From: Symsagittifera roscoffensis
Taxonomy: Eukaryota; Xenacoelomorpha; Acoela; Convolutidae
NCBI RefSeq assembly: GCF_963678635.1
Contig: NC_087070.1
Span: forward strand, 2,733,157 to 2,797,156
DNA length: 64,000 nt
Reading direction: 5' to 3'
Of the stretch, positions 10,901 to 21,253 are shown piece after piece; positions within the stretch are counted from its first letter, which is position 1, and each line of letters opens with the position of its first letter. The notes beneath the pieces are model-generated. The model had not been told where the DNA came from. It was given only the letters and a program-made list of their open reading frames with translations, and did not search any database. A program made the translations under genes and the position numbers.

Positions 10901-13568
10901 ACTTAGGTAGATTTGCTCTTTTTCGAGTTAATTAAGTATCATCTGAAATTTAGGTTGATTGTGCTCTCCAGTTACGAAAGCAGAAATGGCGCAAGAAAAA
11001 CGTGAACAACTTCTAGTTTCGAAAATGGGTTTTAATTTTCAGACTTCCCTGCGGAATAAAACTTTTACATATTTATCCATGTTTTATAAATAGGGTCAGT
11101 TTTATTTTAAAAGTGTCAATCAGAACTTGGTCTAGAATCTCATAGAGCTTTAAGGCAATCTATTTTCTTCATCGAAAGTTGAGATTTCTCAAAAAGCAAG
11201 ACAGTATTTTTTGTTTATGTTCGTTTATTTACTCTTATCCAACTGTCTGTTGGATATGTTTGAAAAGATGAGAATAAAATTGTTGGCGTTCATTGACTTA
11301 ATGAGTTTTTGAGTTTTATTCCAATATATTCACGGCAAATTTTGCTGTTAAGTGCATGTGGCTCGTGAAAATGTAAATGACTTCTAGTTTTTCGGCTTCA
11401 TTCTTGACCAAATTTAAATTCAATGTTTCTTTTTTTTAGGTGGTCTGAAGGTCACAGGCTGCTTCTGCTTGAGAAAATCAAAAAGACTGAAGTTCAGTGT
11501 GCAGTGCGAGAGAGCAGAATGGAGTTCAGGAAGGGATTCGAGAGGTTTAGAAGAGTGCTATGTGCTCATGAAGTCCCCACATTAGTCTTTTCAGCTGGCA
11601 TAGGAACTATAGTTAAAGAAGTGTTCCTTCAGAAAAGTTCACACCGGTTGGAGAGTTTGCAAATTGTGTCTAACTTCCTACATTTCAACGAACAGGTACA
11701 TTCGAGTTTTTGTTGATGACTTGGGGAAGAAGAATATAAATATAAACTATGAAAATTATGGTTTCTCTGGGCTTTGAAAACATTCTTTAAACAAAAACAA
11801 AGTTTTGTTCTGATACTTTTTTACGTAATCCATTTTTTAAAAGCTCACGCCCCTTTGCGTCGTGAAAATCTTAGATCTGCGACTGCTCAGTCATTTTATA
11901 TTTCGGGTTATCACTCAATTCCGAGAAGAAAACGCTGTTTTTAGTGTGAACAAATCACTATTTTTTTTACTTGCTCTAGTTTTTTGTCGCTGTAAACTGA
12001 ATAATATTGTTCGGCCTTTTCTCAAAATGTTGTCATCGTCTCTAGAACTCAAGAATGTATCCCACCAAAGTTTTATTCCATTAATTGTATAACCAAATTT
12101 TGAATGCAAAAAATGCAGTCTTCGTTCAATTAATTAATCTTCGTGACAATTGTAATGTTAAAGAAAATTTTTGGCTTAATATGGTACGATTTTAACCAGA
12201 ATCGTTTCGAAATTGCGGGGCTCCCTGATATTTATTAACACACCCCCTCCCTAACAATGAAAAAGCCTTCTTGGTCCAAAAAATATACTGAACCTCCCCC
12301 ACCCCCGACCCTTATTATTATTTTTGACCCCCTCTCCTCATGCGAATTAAGTACCTCCTGATTAGTTCAAAAACTAGGAAGGTTAATTGTTTTTTGAGAT
12401 ACATGATTGTTCAGCTCTTTTCTCTTTTGCAGTCACCTCATCATTGATTTTTCTGTAATTCAATTTATACAAGCCTATTTAAAATGGCTTTTGATATTCG
12501 TGGAAGCAAAAAAAGTGTGAAAAAAAGAACAATTTTCAACCATGCAAATTGCCGTATGAACAATTGTCCAGTGTTTCCATTAACTTCTTCTTTTAGACAA
12601 CTTTGTTTTAATTTTACGAGAGTATCGGAAACTGCAAAAGGGCCGATTGTTCTAGTACTTCGGATGATATTTTGAATTGATGGTTGAACTGTTTAGGGAA
12701 TCACAGTAGGATTCGAGGGACCTCTTATCCACACCTTCAACAAAGGCAGATTCAGCCATCTTAACAAAGAGTACTTTGCACGCACTGCGAAGAGAAAAAA
12801 CGTGATTCTGCTAGGCGACACATTAGGCGACGTGGAAATGGGGAATAATTTAGATGAGAGCAAGTTCAATGTTCTCAAGATAGGATTCCTCAACGACAAA
12901 GTTAGTACGAGTACACACTACTCATGTCTAGTTTGCCCTGAGAATCTGTCTTTCTCATTATTTGCGCTGATCGAAAGTTGTCGAAAATTGAAAGATTACA
13001 GAATTAGTGATATGGACTTAACTTGCCTAAATTTTATCAGATAAAACAAGCATTTCGAAGTGCTTGTTAAGTGAAATTTTCGGCCTGAAGTGCAGTCAGC
13101 CTGTTGACCCTTTAATTGCACAAGAAAAACAAAGTAATGTTTTTGAGGTTTTCATGCTTTATGTTCGAACAGCTGTTAAGCTGTTTGAAAAATATCACAT
13201 CTATTCTAAATCTTCAGATGCTATAAACAAACAAAGCCTCCAATTGATTTGAAACTTGAATCTGATTTCAGGTTGAGCAAAACCGAGCCTTCTACCTCAA
13301 AGTGTATGACATAGTAATCGAAGACCCCGAAAACATGGAATACGTGTTCGAGCTTATCTGTGCCATTTTGAACGTAGGCGAAGACGAGAAATCACGACTG
13401 AATGAGTCATTCTCCATTCCCTCCGAGTCGAGTCCGAAGACGGTGGTAGATTTGTCCTCTCGGGCCTTGACTTGTCCTTCGGCGGTAGATGCGGAGGAAC
13501 ACGGGAATATAGTCGGCAATGTAACAGTTTCCCCGGCAGGTTCATTGGTGCTAAGTTCCGCCCAGTAG
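4984..13568 (+). CDS. NT5C3: Cytosolic 5'-nucleotidase III (NT5C3-like), 6 exons, 357 aa
   Basis: HAD-family pyrimidine 5'-nucleotidase: hydrolyses nucleoside monophosphates (typically CMP/UMP) in the cytosol. Exons inferred from GT/AG sites and matching phases: 4984-5097, 10402-10471, 10554-10686, 11440-11695, 12697-12900, 13272-13568. Visible motifs: DFDRTLT (residues 42-48; nucleophile Asp42 and acid/base Asp44), FSAGIG (156-161, phosphate-binding Ser157), FNK (Lys207) and GDTLGD (231-236, Mg-binding Asp). MVEWW, KYYPLEMDP and KIGFLND match family blocks. Family proteins are about 300-336 aa; this one has an extra Ser/Val-rich C-terminal tail of about 50 residues after the ICAILNVG region. 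The start ATG lies 4 nt after a pyrimidine-rich AG (GTTTTTTAG at 4971-4979), so an upstream UTR exon or trans-spliced leader is possible. Intron 1 is 5.3 kb and full of repeats. Confidence 0.9.
5098..5990. other. NT5C3-like intron 1, unique-looking part
   Basis: No coding signal found. Contains one short dispersed repeat (family G) near 5795-5850. Confidence 0.5.
5795..5850 (+). repeat. Short dispersed repeat family G
   Basis: Word GGGTACTAGACTTTTTCCCG followed by AACCTTTGCCACAGAATGACC. Similar copies occur at 7665-7715 and 18680-18730, each starting close to GCAA(T/C)CGGG; a degenerate piece is near 17420-17470. Function unknown. Confidence 0.65.
6025..6720 (+). mobile_element. Decayed LINE reverse-transcriptase fragment (C-terminal RT region)
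   Basis: Frame 1 at 6045-6287 reads LTKSKVLCIKG, then KDLGILITDMLSWTQHAKR and KALNALVVLKRNLS. This is the conserved LINE RT block where KDLG(I/V) is followed by a W-x-x-H helix. After a stop, a shifted frame continues (about 6308-6465) with CSAIWKPSKGDLGIIEIVQRN, matching the usual (P)IxEYxxxxW...IExVQR block. Later sequence to about 6720 is more degraded. Opposite strand to the LINE at the window start and a different copy. It appears inserted in a family A repeat: the repeat head is at 5999-6020 and its body resumes at about 6790. Confidence 0.8.
6790..6985 (+). repeat. Dispersed repeat family A, body
   Basis: Contains ATGGCGCGAAAAAACGTGAA and CGATTTCTAGTTTCGAAAGT, the most conserved words of family A. 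Its head (ATGAACGTAGTGAAGACT) lies at 6002-6019, separated by the LINE fragment. Confidence 0.7.
7199..7660. other. T-rich intronic stretch
   Basis: Poly-T-rich with spurious hydrophobic open frames. No gene, RNA or clear repeat boundary recognised. Confidence 0.45.
7665..7715 (+). repeat. Short dispersed repeat family G
   Basis: Copy of the GCAATCGGGTACTAGACTTT repeat seen near 5795 and 18680. Confidence 0.65.
7741..7805 (+). repeat. tRNA-like sequence, probable SINE head
   Basis: Shows a box A-like TATAGTCTGGTGGTAACGC and a box B-like GGTTCGCATC with tRNA-like spacing, but no convincing acceptor stem. Most likely a tRNA-derived SINE or pseudogene, not a functional tRNA. Confidence 0.5.
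8437..8960 (+). repeat. Dispersed repeat family A, long copy
   Basis: Starts AATGAACGTAGTGAAGACTC. Runs through TTTTTTCAGGAAAAAGTC, ATGGCGCAAAAAAAACGTGA, TTACCTGTTGATCCAGTTTT and a CTTTGAAATTCGAAAGTTGA word, and ends at CTTTTCCAATCTTCAATTGG. One of the best-preserved copies, useful for building a consensus. Confidence 0.75.
9119..9250 (+). repeat. Dispersed repeat family H
   Basis: AAGACCAAATATGTTTGTCA, then TGGCCTTATTGGTCTG, TTTTCATAACAATCGGACAA and a TTGCAGGTGGGGGG end. Related copies: 53260-53390, 53115-53230, 57825-57950 and, on the other strand, about 34755-34850. Confidence 0.65.
9293..10401. other. NT5C3-like intron 1, 3' part
   Basis: A tRNA-like scrap (GCGCGGTGGCCGAG) occurs at 9632-9645. 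Otherwise no coding or structural signal is seen before exon 2 at 10402. Confidence 0.4.
10895..11250 (+). repeat. Dispersed repeat family A (NT5C3-like intron 3)
   Basis: ATGGCGCAAGAAAAACGTGA, CTTCTAGTTTCGAAAATGGG, CAGACTTCCCTGCGGAATAA and the ACTCTTATCCAACTGTCTGT end word place this copy in the same family as 8437-8960. Confidence 0.7.
11696..12696. other. NT5C3-like intron 4
   Basis: 1.0-kb intron. Small C-rich patches at 12238-12345 (CACCCCCTCCC, ACCTCCCCCACCCCCG). No exon or known element recognised. Confidence 0.5.
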
Positions 13569-13726
13569 TCATTACTTAACAACTTGTTTACTCCTCCGTC
13601 TCTTCCGTGAGCGAAAAAACCAGCCGAATTATAAAAGAAAACAAAATGCGCAGATTATATAAACCAGCCAAAATTTACGTCATTTGAATTAAATTCTGCC
13701 AAATTTTTGCAACTTACATAATTCAG

Positions 13727-14150
13727 GATCAATGAACGAAGTGAAGACACTTTGGTAGTGTGTTTTTTTTTGTGAAAGTCTTAGTGTTTGTTCACGCTCA
13801 TTTGTTTTCGCCGCCAGACTCTTGATTTTTCATTTGCTTAATGGAAGGCAAGTTATGCTCTCCAGTTACGAAAGTGCAAAGGGTGCAAAAAAAACGTAAA
13901 TGACTTGAGTTTCGAATGTTGCTTTTAATTTTAACCGGAACAAAAATAAGCTCTCAATTAAGTCTTCTCAAATTCGGTTAGTTTATCAAATAAGAGCCGA
14001 ATATAAACAATTTTTTGAAACTGGAAACAGCTTCAATGTCATTTATTTTCTTTGAAAATATTTCTCAATTAGTCAATCTCTTCTGGTTTTGTTGAGTTGA
14101 TTGGCATTTTTCCAATTGTCTGTTGACAATATTTGTTAGTTTTTTTTTTG
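13727..14150 (+). repeat. Dispersed repeat family A, downstream of NT5C3-like gene
   Basis: Head AATGAACGAAGTGAAGACAC at 13733, body GTTACGAAAGTGCAAAGGGT and CTTGAGTTTCGAATG, tail TTCCAATTGTCTGTTGACAA. About 165 bp after the stop codon, so it may lie in the 3' UTR. Confidence 0.7.
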
Positions 14151-15190
14151 CTTAGTTTATATAATTGCTATTGTTGGCTTATATTTCGGCTGGTTCATAT
14201 CTTAACCCTCCTACAGATTTCAAAATTGCTGTAAATATTCCGTTACTTTCTTCGATTCTCTCAAGAAAAACATACCAATTTTTATCAAAGTTAATCTAAA
14301 TAAAAAATTATAGAATGAAGGTGGGAGGGGAAGTGGAAAAAAGTAAGAAAAAAGATGCCAATAGTAAAGATAACTAGAGGCAGTTAATGGAAACCTTATC
14401 CGATAAAATTCCCTTAGTTCTTTAATTGATCGCCATATTGAAACTCAAATCGACCTATGCTAAATGTTTTCTCGGTATAGCCAAGAAAATTTTGGCGAAT
14501 TAAACATTGTCAAATATAGTTTGTTGCTATCATAACAAGAAAATAGTCTTTGATTTGTTTTGCCCAGTGTTTTTTTTGCTGTTGGGGTTTTACCCTAATT
14601 TCATTGTTAACCTAACTATATGAGAATATTTTTCAAGACTTTTTCCCGAATATATTTCAACCACTTGGATTGCTTTTCTACTTGAAATTCGATTTTACTA
14701 TTTAGGGGTATTTAAGAGGAGTAGTTGAAAAAACCTGAAAACTATATGGAGGTTTGTTAACCCATTGGCAATTGACAGTTTGGCGATCAAAACCAGCGTA
14801 CTTAGTGCTGCTAACTTAATTCTATTTGCAGTATTATCCACTCGCTTTGATAGTCTCAGGCCTTCACTTTATTTTTAAGAAACGTGTGTATGTATCAGCA
14901 ACTTGGAAGTTGTCATTTTTCTTAGGTGTTCGGTTTTAATGTAGTTAGACCTAGAAGCAATATTTGTGGTAAATTGTGTTGTTGAATAGCAATCATTGAT
15001 GTCGGTTCAAAAAATATTTTAGCAATATAATAATTTCACAGTTACAAATATACTGGTCTCAAAGAGAATTGAGTTTTGCACCCTCAAACTTTTCTTGAGA
15101 TCTCGTGAGAATCACCACTCAGCAAGTTATTTAGAAAATAGAAATAGAGAAGGGCTAGCCAGTTGCAGACCACATTCACTACACTCCTGT
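14151..15190. other. Intergenic spacer
   Basis: AT-rich, with no gene signal or clear repeat boundary. Confidence 0.4.
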
Positions 15191-15365
15191 AATTGTAGTG
15201 CGATAGTATCATGCAGCTTTTTAAAACCTAAATCGCTAATAAAAGTGCGACTTTTGTGGCCTTTTTGCTAATGTGAAACTGCTGCTTTTGGGGGCGTTTT
15301 TAAGACAGGAGACAGAATTGGCAGTATTATACCATGTGCTTTGCCATTTGATTAGTAATAATTAA
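15190..15365 (+). repeat. Dispersed repeat family I
   Basis: Resembles 18485-18660. Shared words are TGCGATA, AATAAAAG..GCG, ATGTGAAA, TTTTAAGACAGGAGACAG versus AAAAGGCAGGCGACAG, and CATTTGATTAGTAATAA. Unknown nature. Confidence 0.55.
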
Positions 15366-15449
15366 ACACAGTTGATGCAACTAATTAACCGAGAAAAGTT
15401 ATTTGTTTCATAACAGTATAATAATTAAATTCCCGTTTCAGAAATTTGC

Positions 15450-15536
15450 TCGCTCGATATATTGCTTGCTTATATATTGCTCGCTCATATATTGCTCGCT
15501 CATATATTGCTCGCTCATATATTGCTCGCTTGATAT
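15450..15536 (+). repeat. Short tandem repeat, 15-bp unit, about 5.5 copies
   Basis: Unit CGCTCATATATTGCT repeats with minor changes in the first and last units. It produces repeated SLIYC/SEQYM-type shadow translations that are not genes. Confidence 0.9.
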
Positions 15537-15806
15537 AGTGCATCCGAATCTTTGCCGCTTTCTCGTTCGCGTTTGCGAAGTTGCAGCTGCGCCTCTGTGT
15601 ACAAAATTACAAACCATTTTTCTTCTAACTAAGTGCTGTTTCTTGTGCAACGAACAACAAACAAAAAATGGAAAAAAGTTCTGTAGCATTTTTGCTACTA
15701 AAATTTTCATTTTTTGAGAAAAATTTTATTGCCAAGGAAGCACTAAGTGAAGCTTTCAAAAGTTTTTGCTTACTAGAATCAATTTTTCTCAGCCTAAAAG
15801 ACAGGG

Positions 15807-16268
15807 TTGCCATCAGGCTGGCCACTTGGTCTATATCTATAGACTGGTCTATAAAGTCATTATTTGATCTATAATTTTTTGGAAGTCTATATTTTCTAGA
15901 GAACATGTAAAAGTCACTATTTACAACAAAGTTTTCTGTTTTTTAATATTTTTTAAAGGGTCCCCTCTTTGCACTGTTTTGAGATATCCGTTTTTGGTGA
16001 CGGACCCTAAAATTTTTCTAAAGGCGCCATTGGCGCCAATATATACTAATATTGAGGGGGGAGCGCGCGCCGAAAAAACGCAATTTTTTATTCAAAATTA
16101 TGCCTGCGGCGCAGAAATTTTGACCAAAACGGACTTTTTAGTGCTTTGGCAGAGCTTGAAAAATTAATTTGTTCGACCTAAAAAAAAGTCGACAAAAAAT
16201 TTCGAAAATTGTCATAGTCACTTGAGGTCTATATATTTTTGAGAAAATAGTGGTCAGCCAGATTGCCA
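15807..16268. mobile_element. Possible MITE with GC-rich core
   Basis: The ends TTGCCATCAGGCTGGCCACT (15807-15826) and, inverted, TGGCAATCTGGCTGACCACT (16249-16268) match at 16 of 20 positions. The core (15958-16085) carries GGCGCCATTGGCGCC and GGAGCGCGCGCC. The same core recurs inverted at 34370-34500. No target duplication confirmed. Confidence 0.4.
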
Positions 16269-16299
16269 TAACAGAAAAAAAAAATTGTTCCGAGCATAA

Positions 16300-17400
16300 A
16301 AAAATGAATTCAAAAAACGATTAAAATAATGAAAGGTTAACAACTGCAAACAAAAACAAGGATAGACGGCTGTTTTGCAAGTAGCACAGAATGTTGCGAC
16401 CTGATTCATGAAAAAAACTAGTTTTTTTTCAAATTAGTATCGTTCTGTTGTGTGGTATGATATGAGAGCAAAGGCGTATAACGTTAGTATGTTAGGCATA
16501 ATGACGATTGAAAAAAAAAAATAAAAAATTGAAAAATTTAATTTTTTGCGCAACTTATTATTTTATAAGCAACATTTTACTGCCGAGGAAGCGGTAAACG
16601 AAACTTCAATCCAATTTTTTTTCTAATATCAAATTTTCGTATCTGAAAAGTCGAAGTAAAATTTAATTTTTCATATCACGAACTTAACTCGATCGCTTTA
16701 CTCACTCTCAAAATATATCACTCGGCCCACTCTGATGATTAGTTGTGGTACCTAATTTTGAGTGGAAAATAAAAAGAAAGAAAAAACTTATGCACACTCA
16801 AATACAAAGTTCGCACCGTTTTTACATGGTCGGAATGATAATTGACGAAAAAGTCACAAAACTGAGTGTAGCTGGACAAAAAATGGGTTTTTTACTCTGG
16901 TACTGTAGTTGTTTAAAGCTACACTATGAATTGTTTCAAGCTACAGTTGTTTCAAGCTGCATATTTTTTTCGAACCGATTTACTTCATTATTTCGAGGTT
17001 TATCGCTTAATTCATTGCCTCAAAACCTTGACTGAAAGATGGTTGGAGCCATCAACTATTATCCCGCACCGAAATTTATCGGATAAAAATAGTGAGATAT
17101 TCTTTCCGGAAATGTTGCTATAACAATCGATAGTATGTAACCAATTTAGGCAAGATTACCTAATATAATTTAGAGAAAATGGATTATTGTTACAATTATA
17201 TCGCCTTATAAGTCCATCAAAGTCTATATTTATCTCCATATAAACTCAAGGTAATATTTTTTGCTTTAAAATCTCAAGAAAATCTTTTTTTTTACCCTCT
17301 AATCTTATAAAGATCTGTTTTTGCTTCCAAAGAATCCCTGGATTATTTATTATAAAACACGATTCATTGAAAGCACGAGTTTTTGTCTATAATTGCGAGA
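16300..17400. other. Intergenic spacer
   Basis: AT-rich. 16560-16680 is a diverged echo of 15690-15790 (ATTTTATAAGCAACATTTTA and a ..GAGGAAGC..TAA..GAA pattern). No gene recognised. Confidence 0.4.
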
Positions 17401-18364
17401 GAAAGTTTCTTGTATACGGTCACTAACTTTTTCCCGTAATCGGTAACTGATTTTTTTCCCTTAAACAATTTGTACAAATCTGTATGAAATTGATTTTGCG
17501 TTGTCAGTGAACCTCAATAACTTGCAGATGCACTCGCACGTGGTTTGGAGATAATGTCGTTGACTCTGCAGCCTCGGTTTGGAGTCCGTCTCAGCCTGAC
17601 TTGTTTTTTTTCGGGTATACAGTAAATTGAAGTTTTGTTTCCTGTTGAAATAGAATTCTCGGACTTTCATTTGTTTGCTCAACTTTTGTCGATCGACGGG
17701 CCACATCACGAAATTTTTTACAGGTAGCAATTTTCTTTTTTTTTGGGCTCAACTGGTGGCTGATCAAAGATTGTCGGCTTTGTTTCTCCCTTCGTAAGTT
17801 TCGCTCCGTTGCTTATAAGATTTTTCAAATACCTGCTTGGCATGTTTGTCTGGTCTGATTTTTACCACTTTTCATTTTTTTTCTATTGCTTTTTAGCAAG
17901 TTTTAAATCTGCAATGAAGAGCAGCAAAACTGGAGCATGGCGACTATGAATCAACAAAAAATCATCTGTAAAAGTTTCCATTTATGCTAGAAATTTTTAT
18001 TATTTTTTGGGGGACATTTACTTCCAAAAGAACAAAAGCAAGTATGAATTAACTAAAAATCAGCGGCAAACAGTTCAAGCAATTAAGTATTTTTTAAAAC
18101 AATCGACCTTTCTCGAACGTACTTAACCCTACCGGCACCACACTTCACACATAGTAAGTGGTGGAAAGGGGCGTTAAATAAAAACAGGTCAAAAAGACTT
18201 TTTTACGCGTTTGTTTGAAGGTTTTGATCAAAAACTTTCAACTCTTAGGTCAAATTCCTGAAAATTACATACAGGGAAAGGACGTTAATTGGCACACGTA
18301 AAAAAGAGCAGCAAAACAATTTAAGAAACTTAAAAATGAAAGGAAAACAGAAAAATTTATAGAG

Positions 18365-18460
18365 AAAGAAACAAATTAAGTGGCGCAAAAATGATAATGA
18401 CTTTTAGTTTCAGAGTTAGATTTTTCTAGCGGCACCGTATAAATACCCTTGACCAAGTTT
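18365..18460 (+). repeat. Family A-like fragment
   Basis: GTGGCGCAAAAATGATAATG and CTTTTAGTTTCAGAGTTAGA match the family A core loosely. Confidence 0.4.
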
Positions 18461-18484
18461 TCTGTGGGTTATTTTCGTTAACAC

Positions 18485-18730
18485 AAACATAGCGTAGTGC
18501 GATAATACGTTGCTTTTTTTAATAAAAGCGCAAATAAAAGCTCTTTTTGGTGGCACTTAGCCGATGTGAAAGTGCAACTTTTGGAACATTTAAAAGGCAG
18601 GCGACAGTATTGGCATTATTATACGATATGCTTTGACATTTGATTAGTAATAAGTCAATCAATGTTTTTTTAGTTCATTGCAATCGGGCACTAGACTTTT
18701 TCCCGTAACCTTTGTCCACAGAAAGATCTC
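18485..18730 (+). repeat. Family I repeat followed by family G repeat
   Basis: 18485-18660 matches 15190-15365. 18680-18730 is a family G copy (GCAATCGGGCACTAGACTTT, TTCCCGTAACC). Confidence 0.55.
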
Positions 18731-18799
18731 CTTTTTCAGCACGTTGCACTCTGAACTGCAGCAGTTGTCTCTCTGAACTGCAGGCAGCTTCGGCCTATA

Positions 18800-19235
18800 T
18801 TATTTCGGGTTATTGGCCTCGTAGTATGTAGGTGTGTGTAATAAAGCTGATGGGACTTTAACAACGTTTTATCAGTTTTTAAGTCTTCTTTCTTTTTAAT
18901 TTCATTTTTTTCTTGCTTTTTTTTCTCGGTTTAATAAGTTTTGGGCATATTGTATATCGACTTATTGGCCTCATGTTTTGTCGTTCAATGAGCGAAAAAA
19001 ATTTGTTCGTGTGTGCATTGAAGGGACTTGGGCTTTAACACTTTTTTAAAGTCTTTTTTGATTTCATTTTTGTTTTTTCTTTCTCGCTTTGATAAGTCTT
19101 AGCCTATTTTATATCCGCTCATTGGCCTCATATTTTGTCGTTTGATGAGCGAAAAAAGTTTTTGCGTGTAATGGGGGGATATAAACTTTTCATTAGTTTT
19201 GAAGTCCTTTTTTGAATTTTTTTGGCCTAAAGGTT
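18800..19235 (+). repeat. Degenerate tandem repeat, ~150-170-bp unit, about 3 units
   Basis: The words TATTGGCCTC, TTTTGTCGTT(C/T)(A/G)ATGAG and CGAAAAAA recur at about 18815, 18965-19000 and 19125-19155 with AAGTC(T/C)TTT spacers. Intergenic. Confidence 0.6.
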
Positions 19236-19339
19236 TTCCTCTCAGGTATTTTTGGCGTGTTTACAGCTTGGTAAGTTTTCTTCTGATTCTTTTTTTACCT
19301 TCTACTGTCTTGTCAGTTTTTGATACTTTTTTGATTCGT

Positions 19340-20270
19340 TTTGATAGATTTCGACATTTCTAATTTTTTCGATATAGTGGCTGTGTTATATTGTATCGCA
19401 AGTGGTGCGAAGCTCGGCTTCTCCTATGTGTGCCGAAATTCGATTCCAACAAAGATATATTTATCACGGTTTACATCCAATTTGACTTTAATTTTAATAT
19501 ATTACATGCCAAGTAATGTTGTTGCCTATAGCTTGTTACTTTCCAAATTGTGCAGAGAAGCTAACTGGAAATCATTAATGTCAGGGGACAGAATTAAATC
19601 TTTAGAGGTCATTTATTTTTTAAATTTCACTAGTTTTTCTTTTGAACCCCTTTAAAAGCTATTTCTTGGCGGTTTTTCGCTTGTATTTGCGAAGCGGGGT
19701 TTCGCCTCTGTTTTAAAAAAAAATGGCTCAACCATAAAAGATAAAAGTTCCAAGAGTTTTCATGCAATTTTTTGTTCAATATGCGAATGTTTAGAAATGA
19801 TCAAAAAGTCAAATAAATTTTTAGGTTTTTAGTGAGTACCACAAATGAAACCTTATAGAATCAAGAGATATATCAAATTAAAACCCATTCAGGGGGTAAT
19901 ATGACAAAAGGGGATCATATGGCAATCTTTGGGTAAATGATTTTTTTCTGATCTACTTAGAAGTAGCCGTTTCATTTAGAATAGGCGACCTAGTATTCGT
20001 AGAAGATTGATTGGCAGATGTAAAAGCACAGTATTTAGCCTCTTTCTCGAATCGCCCTTTCGTTTATATAATAATTTCGGAACTGTTTGGATTGATGCCA
20101 TTATTAAATCATCTATTCTCTTCTCAATTTCTCTTTGAGTGGTATTCACAAAGTAATATGAAAAACAGCTTCTATCGCGGAAAAGAAGTGAACCTTGCAG
20201 GTTTTGTTCTAGAATGTATGACCAAATTTTTGTCTAGTTCTGGCATTAACTGAATCCGCATCATACTTCA
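19340..20270. other. Spacer upstream of the U-box gene
   Basis: No conserved domain is visible in its open frames. It ends in CATACTTCAG at 20262-20271, a possible 3' splice acceptor 4 nt before the next ATG. Confidence 0.4.
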
Positions 20271-20275
20271 GTGTT

Positions 20276-21253
20276 ATGTCGGTTCAAGCGGGAGAAACCG
20301 AAATCTGTCGGCCAGAGTTTGTCGAGTCAATTCATTGTTCATGTCTCAGTACAGACAACTACGAAGTTGAGAACTTAATATCAGACAATTATGCTAATCG
20401 GAACAGCGGCTTTGTGGCGTTCAGTTTCGTAAAACCGCCAGTGACTTTAACGTGGAATTTTAAATCGACAGTACGCATAATAAATACTGTTCGAATTGGC
20501 CTAAATGTTGGTGAACAAATATGCACCGGGCTTCAAATTTTTACGGAAACGAAACTTGAACCTCGAAATTATAGGCGTTATAATTATCAATCCGAAAAAT
20601 TCAAATGGAATAAATTAGCCGACTTTGAAGCTAATGAATATTTTTATCCGACTGTTATTGTTTTTTCGAAGCTTCAATTGAACGAAGAGTTTTGTCCAGT
20701 AGCTGAAGAATTCCTCACCAGAGTACGCAAAGTGCAGATTCGAATAACTCGTGTTAAAACTTCAGGACCGCCTTGTCTATCAAGTGTGAATTTTCTTTGT
20801 CCAACTGAAATATTTGCCGATTCAAAATCACGCGACCTCATTACGCAATCAAAAAGCGGTATAGTTACAGAGCATGAAAAAACAAAAAACGGTTCTTTAG
20901 GCGATGTTTCAAAATCAGAGGATTTATTAAATGCTGATGATAATCAATTGATTTCTGGCCAACCCGTCGATAATTTAAAATTTCCAGACGAGTTCACGGA
21001 TAAAATAACGCAGGAAATAATGTCGAAGCCATACTTATTACCTTCAGGGATTAACATAGACGAAAATACTCTTCACAAAATTATAGAATCAGCTCAATCC
21101 CAAGGCAGATTACCCTTTGATCCTTTTTCCTACCAGGAATTTTCGTCGGTGAATTATCCAGTTGAAAATATAGAATTGAGAGATCGAATTCGATATTTTA
21201 ACAGGCAGTATAGGTTACAGAAATCAACTCTTTTACAGAACTTCGGAAAGTGA
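20276..21253 (+). CDS. UBOX5: RNF37/UBOX5-like U-box E3 ubiquitin ligase, single exon, 325 aa
   Basis: The N-terminal domain (residues 10-180; EFVESIHCSCLSTDNYEVEN, FVKPPVTLTWNF and VGEQICTGLQIFT) matches the conserved RNF37-type N-terminal module. A linker follows, then a U-box (about 237-312: PDEFTDKITQEIMSKPYLLP, IDENTLHKI, DPFS, LRDRIRYF). U-boxes recruit a ubiquitin-loaded E2 without zinc. Vertebrate RNF37 is about 540 aa and ends with a RING-like domain; this protein stops 13 residues after the U-box and I find no downstream exon before the next gene. The ATG is 4 nt after a CTTCAG acceptor-like site. Intronless. Confidence 0.9.
   Translation: MSVQAGETEICRPEFVESIHCSCLSTDNYEVENLISDNYANRNSGFVAFSFVKPPVTLTWNFKSTVRIINTVRIGLNVGEQICTGLQIFTETKLEPRNYRRYNYQSEKFKWNKLADFEANEYFYPTVIVFSKLQLNEEFCPVAEEFLTRVRKVQIRITRVKTSGPPCLSSVNFLCPTEIFADSKSRDLITQSKSGIVTEHEKTKNGSLGDVSKSEDLLNADDNQLISGQPVDNLKFPDEFTDKITQEIMSKPYLLPSGINIDENTLHKIIESAQSQGRLPFDPFSYQEFSSVNYPVENIELRDRIRYFNRQYRLQKSTLLQNFGK

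Noticed and set aside
15403-15717. 104- and 90-codon open frames on both strands
   Set aside because: They are generated by the 15-bp tandem repeat at 15450-15536; no domain on either strand.
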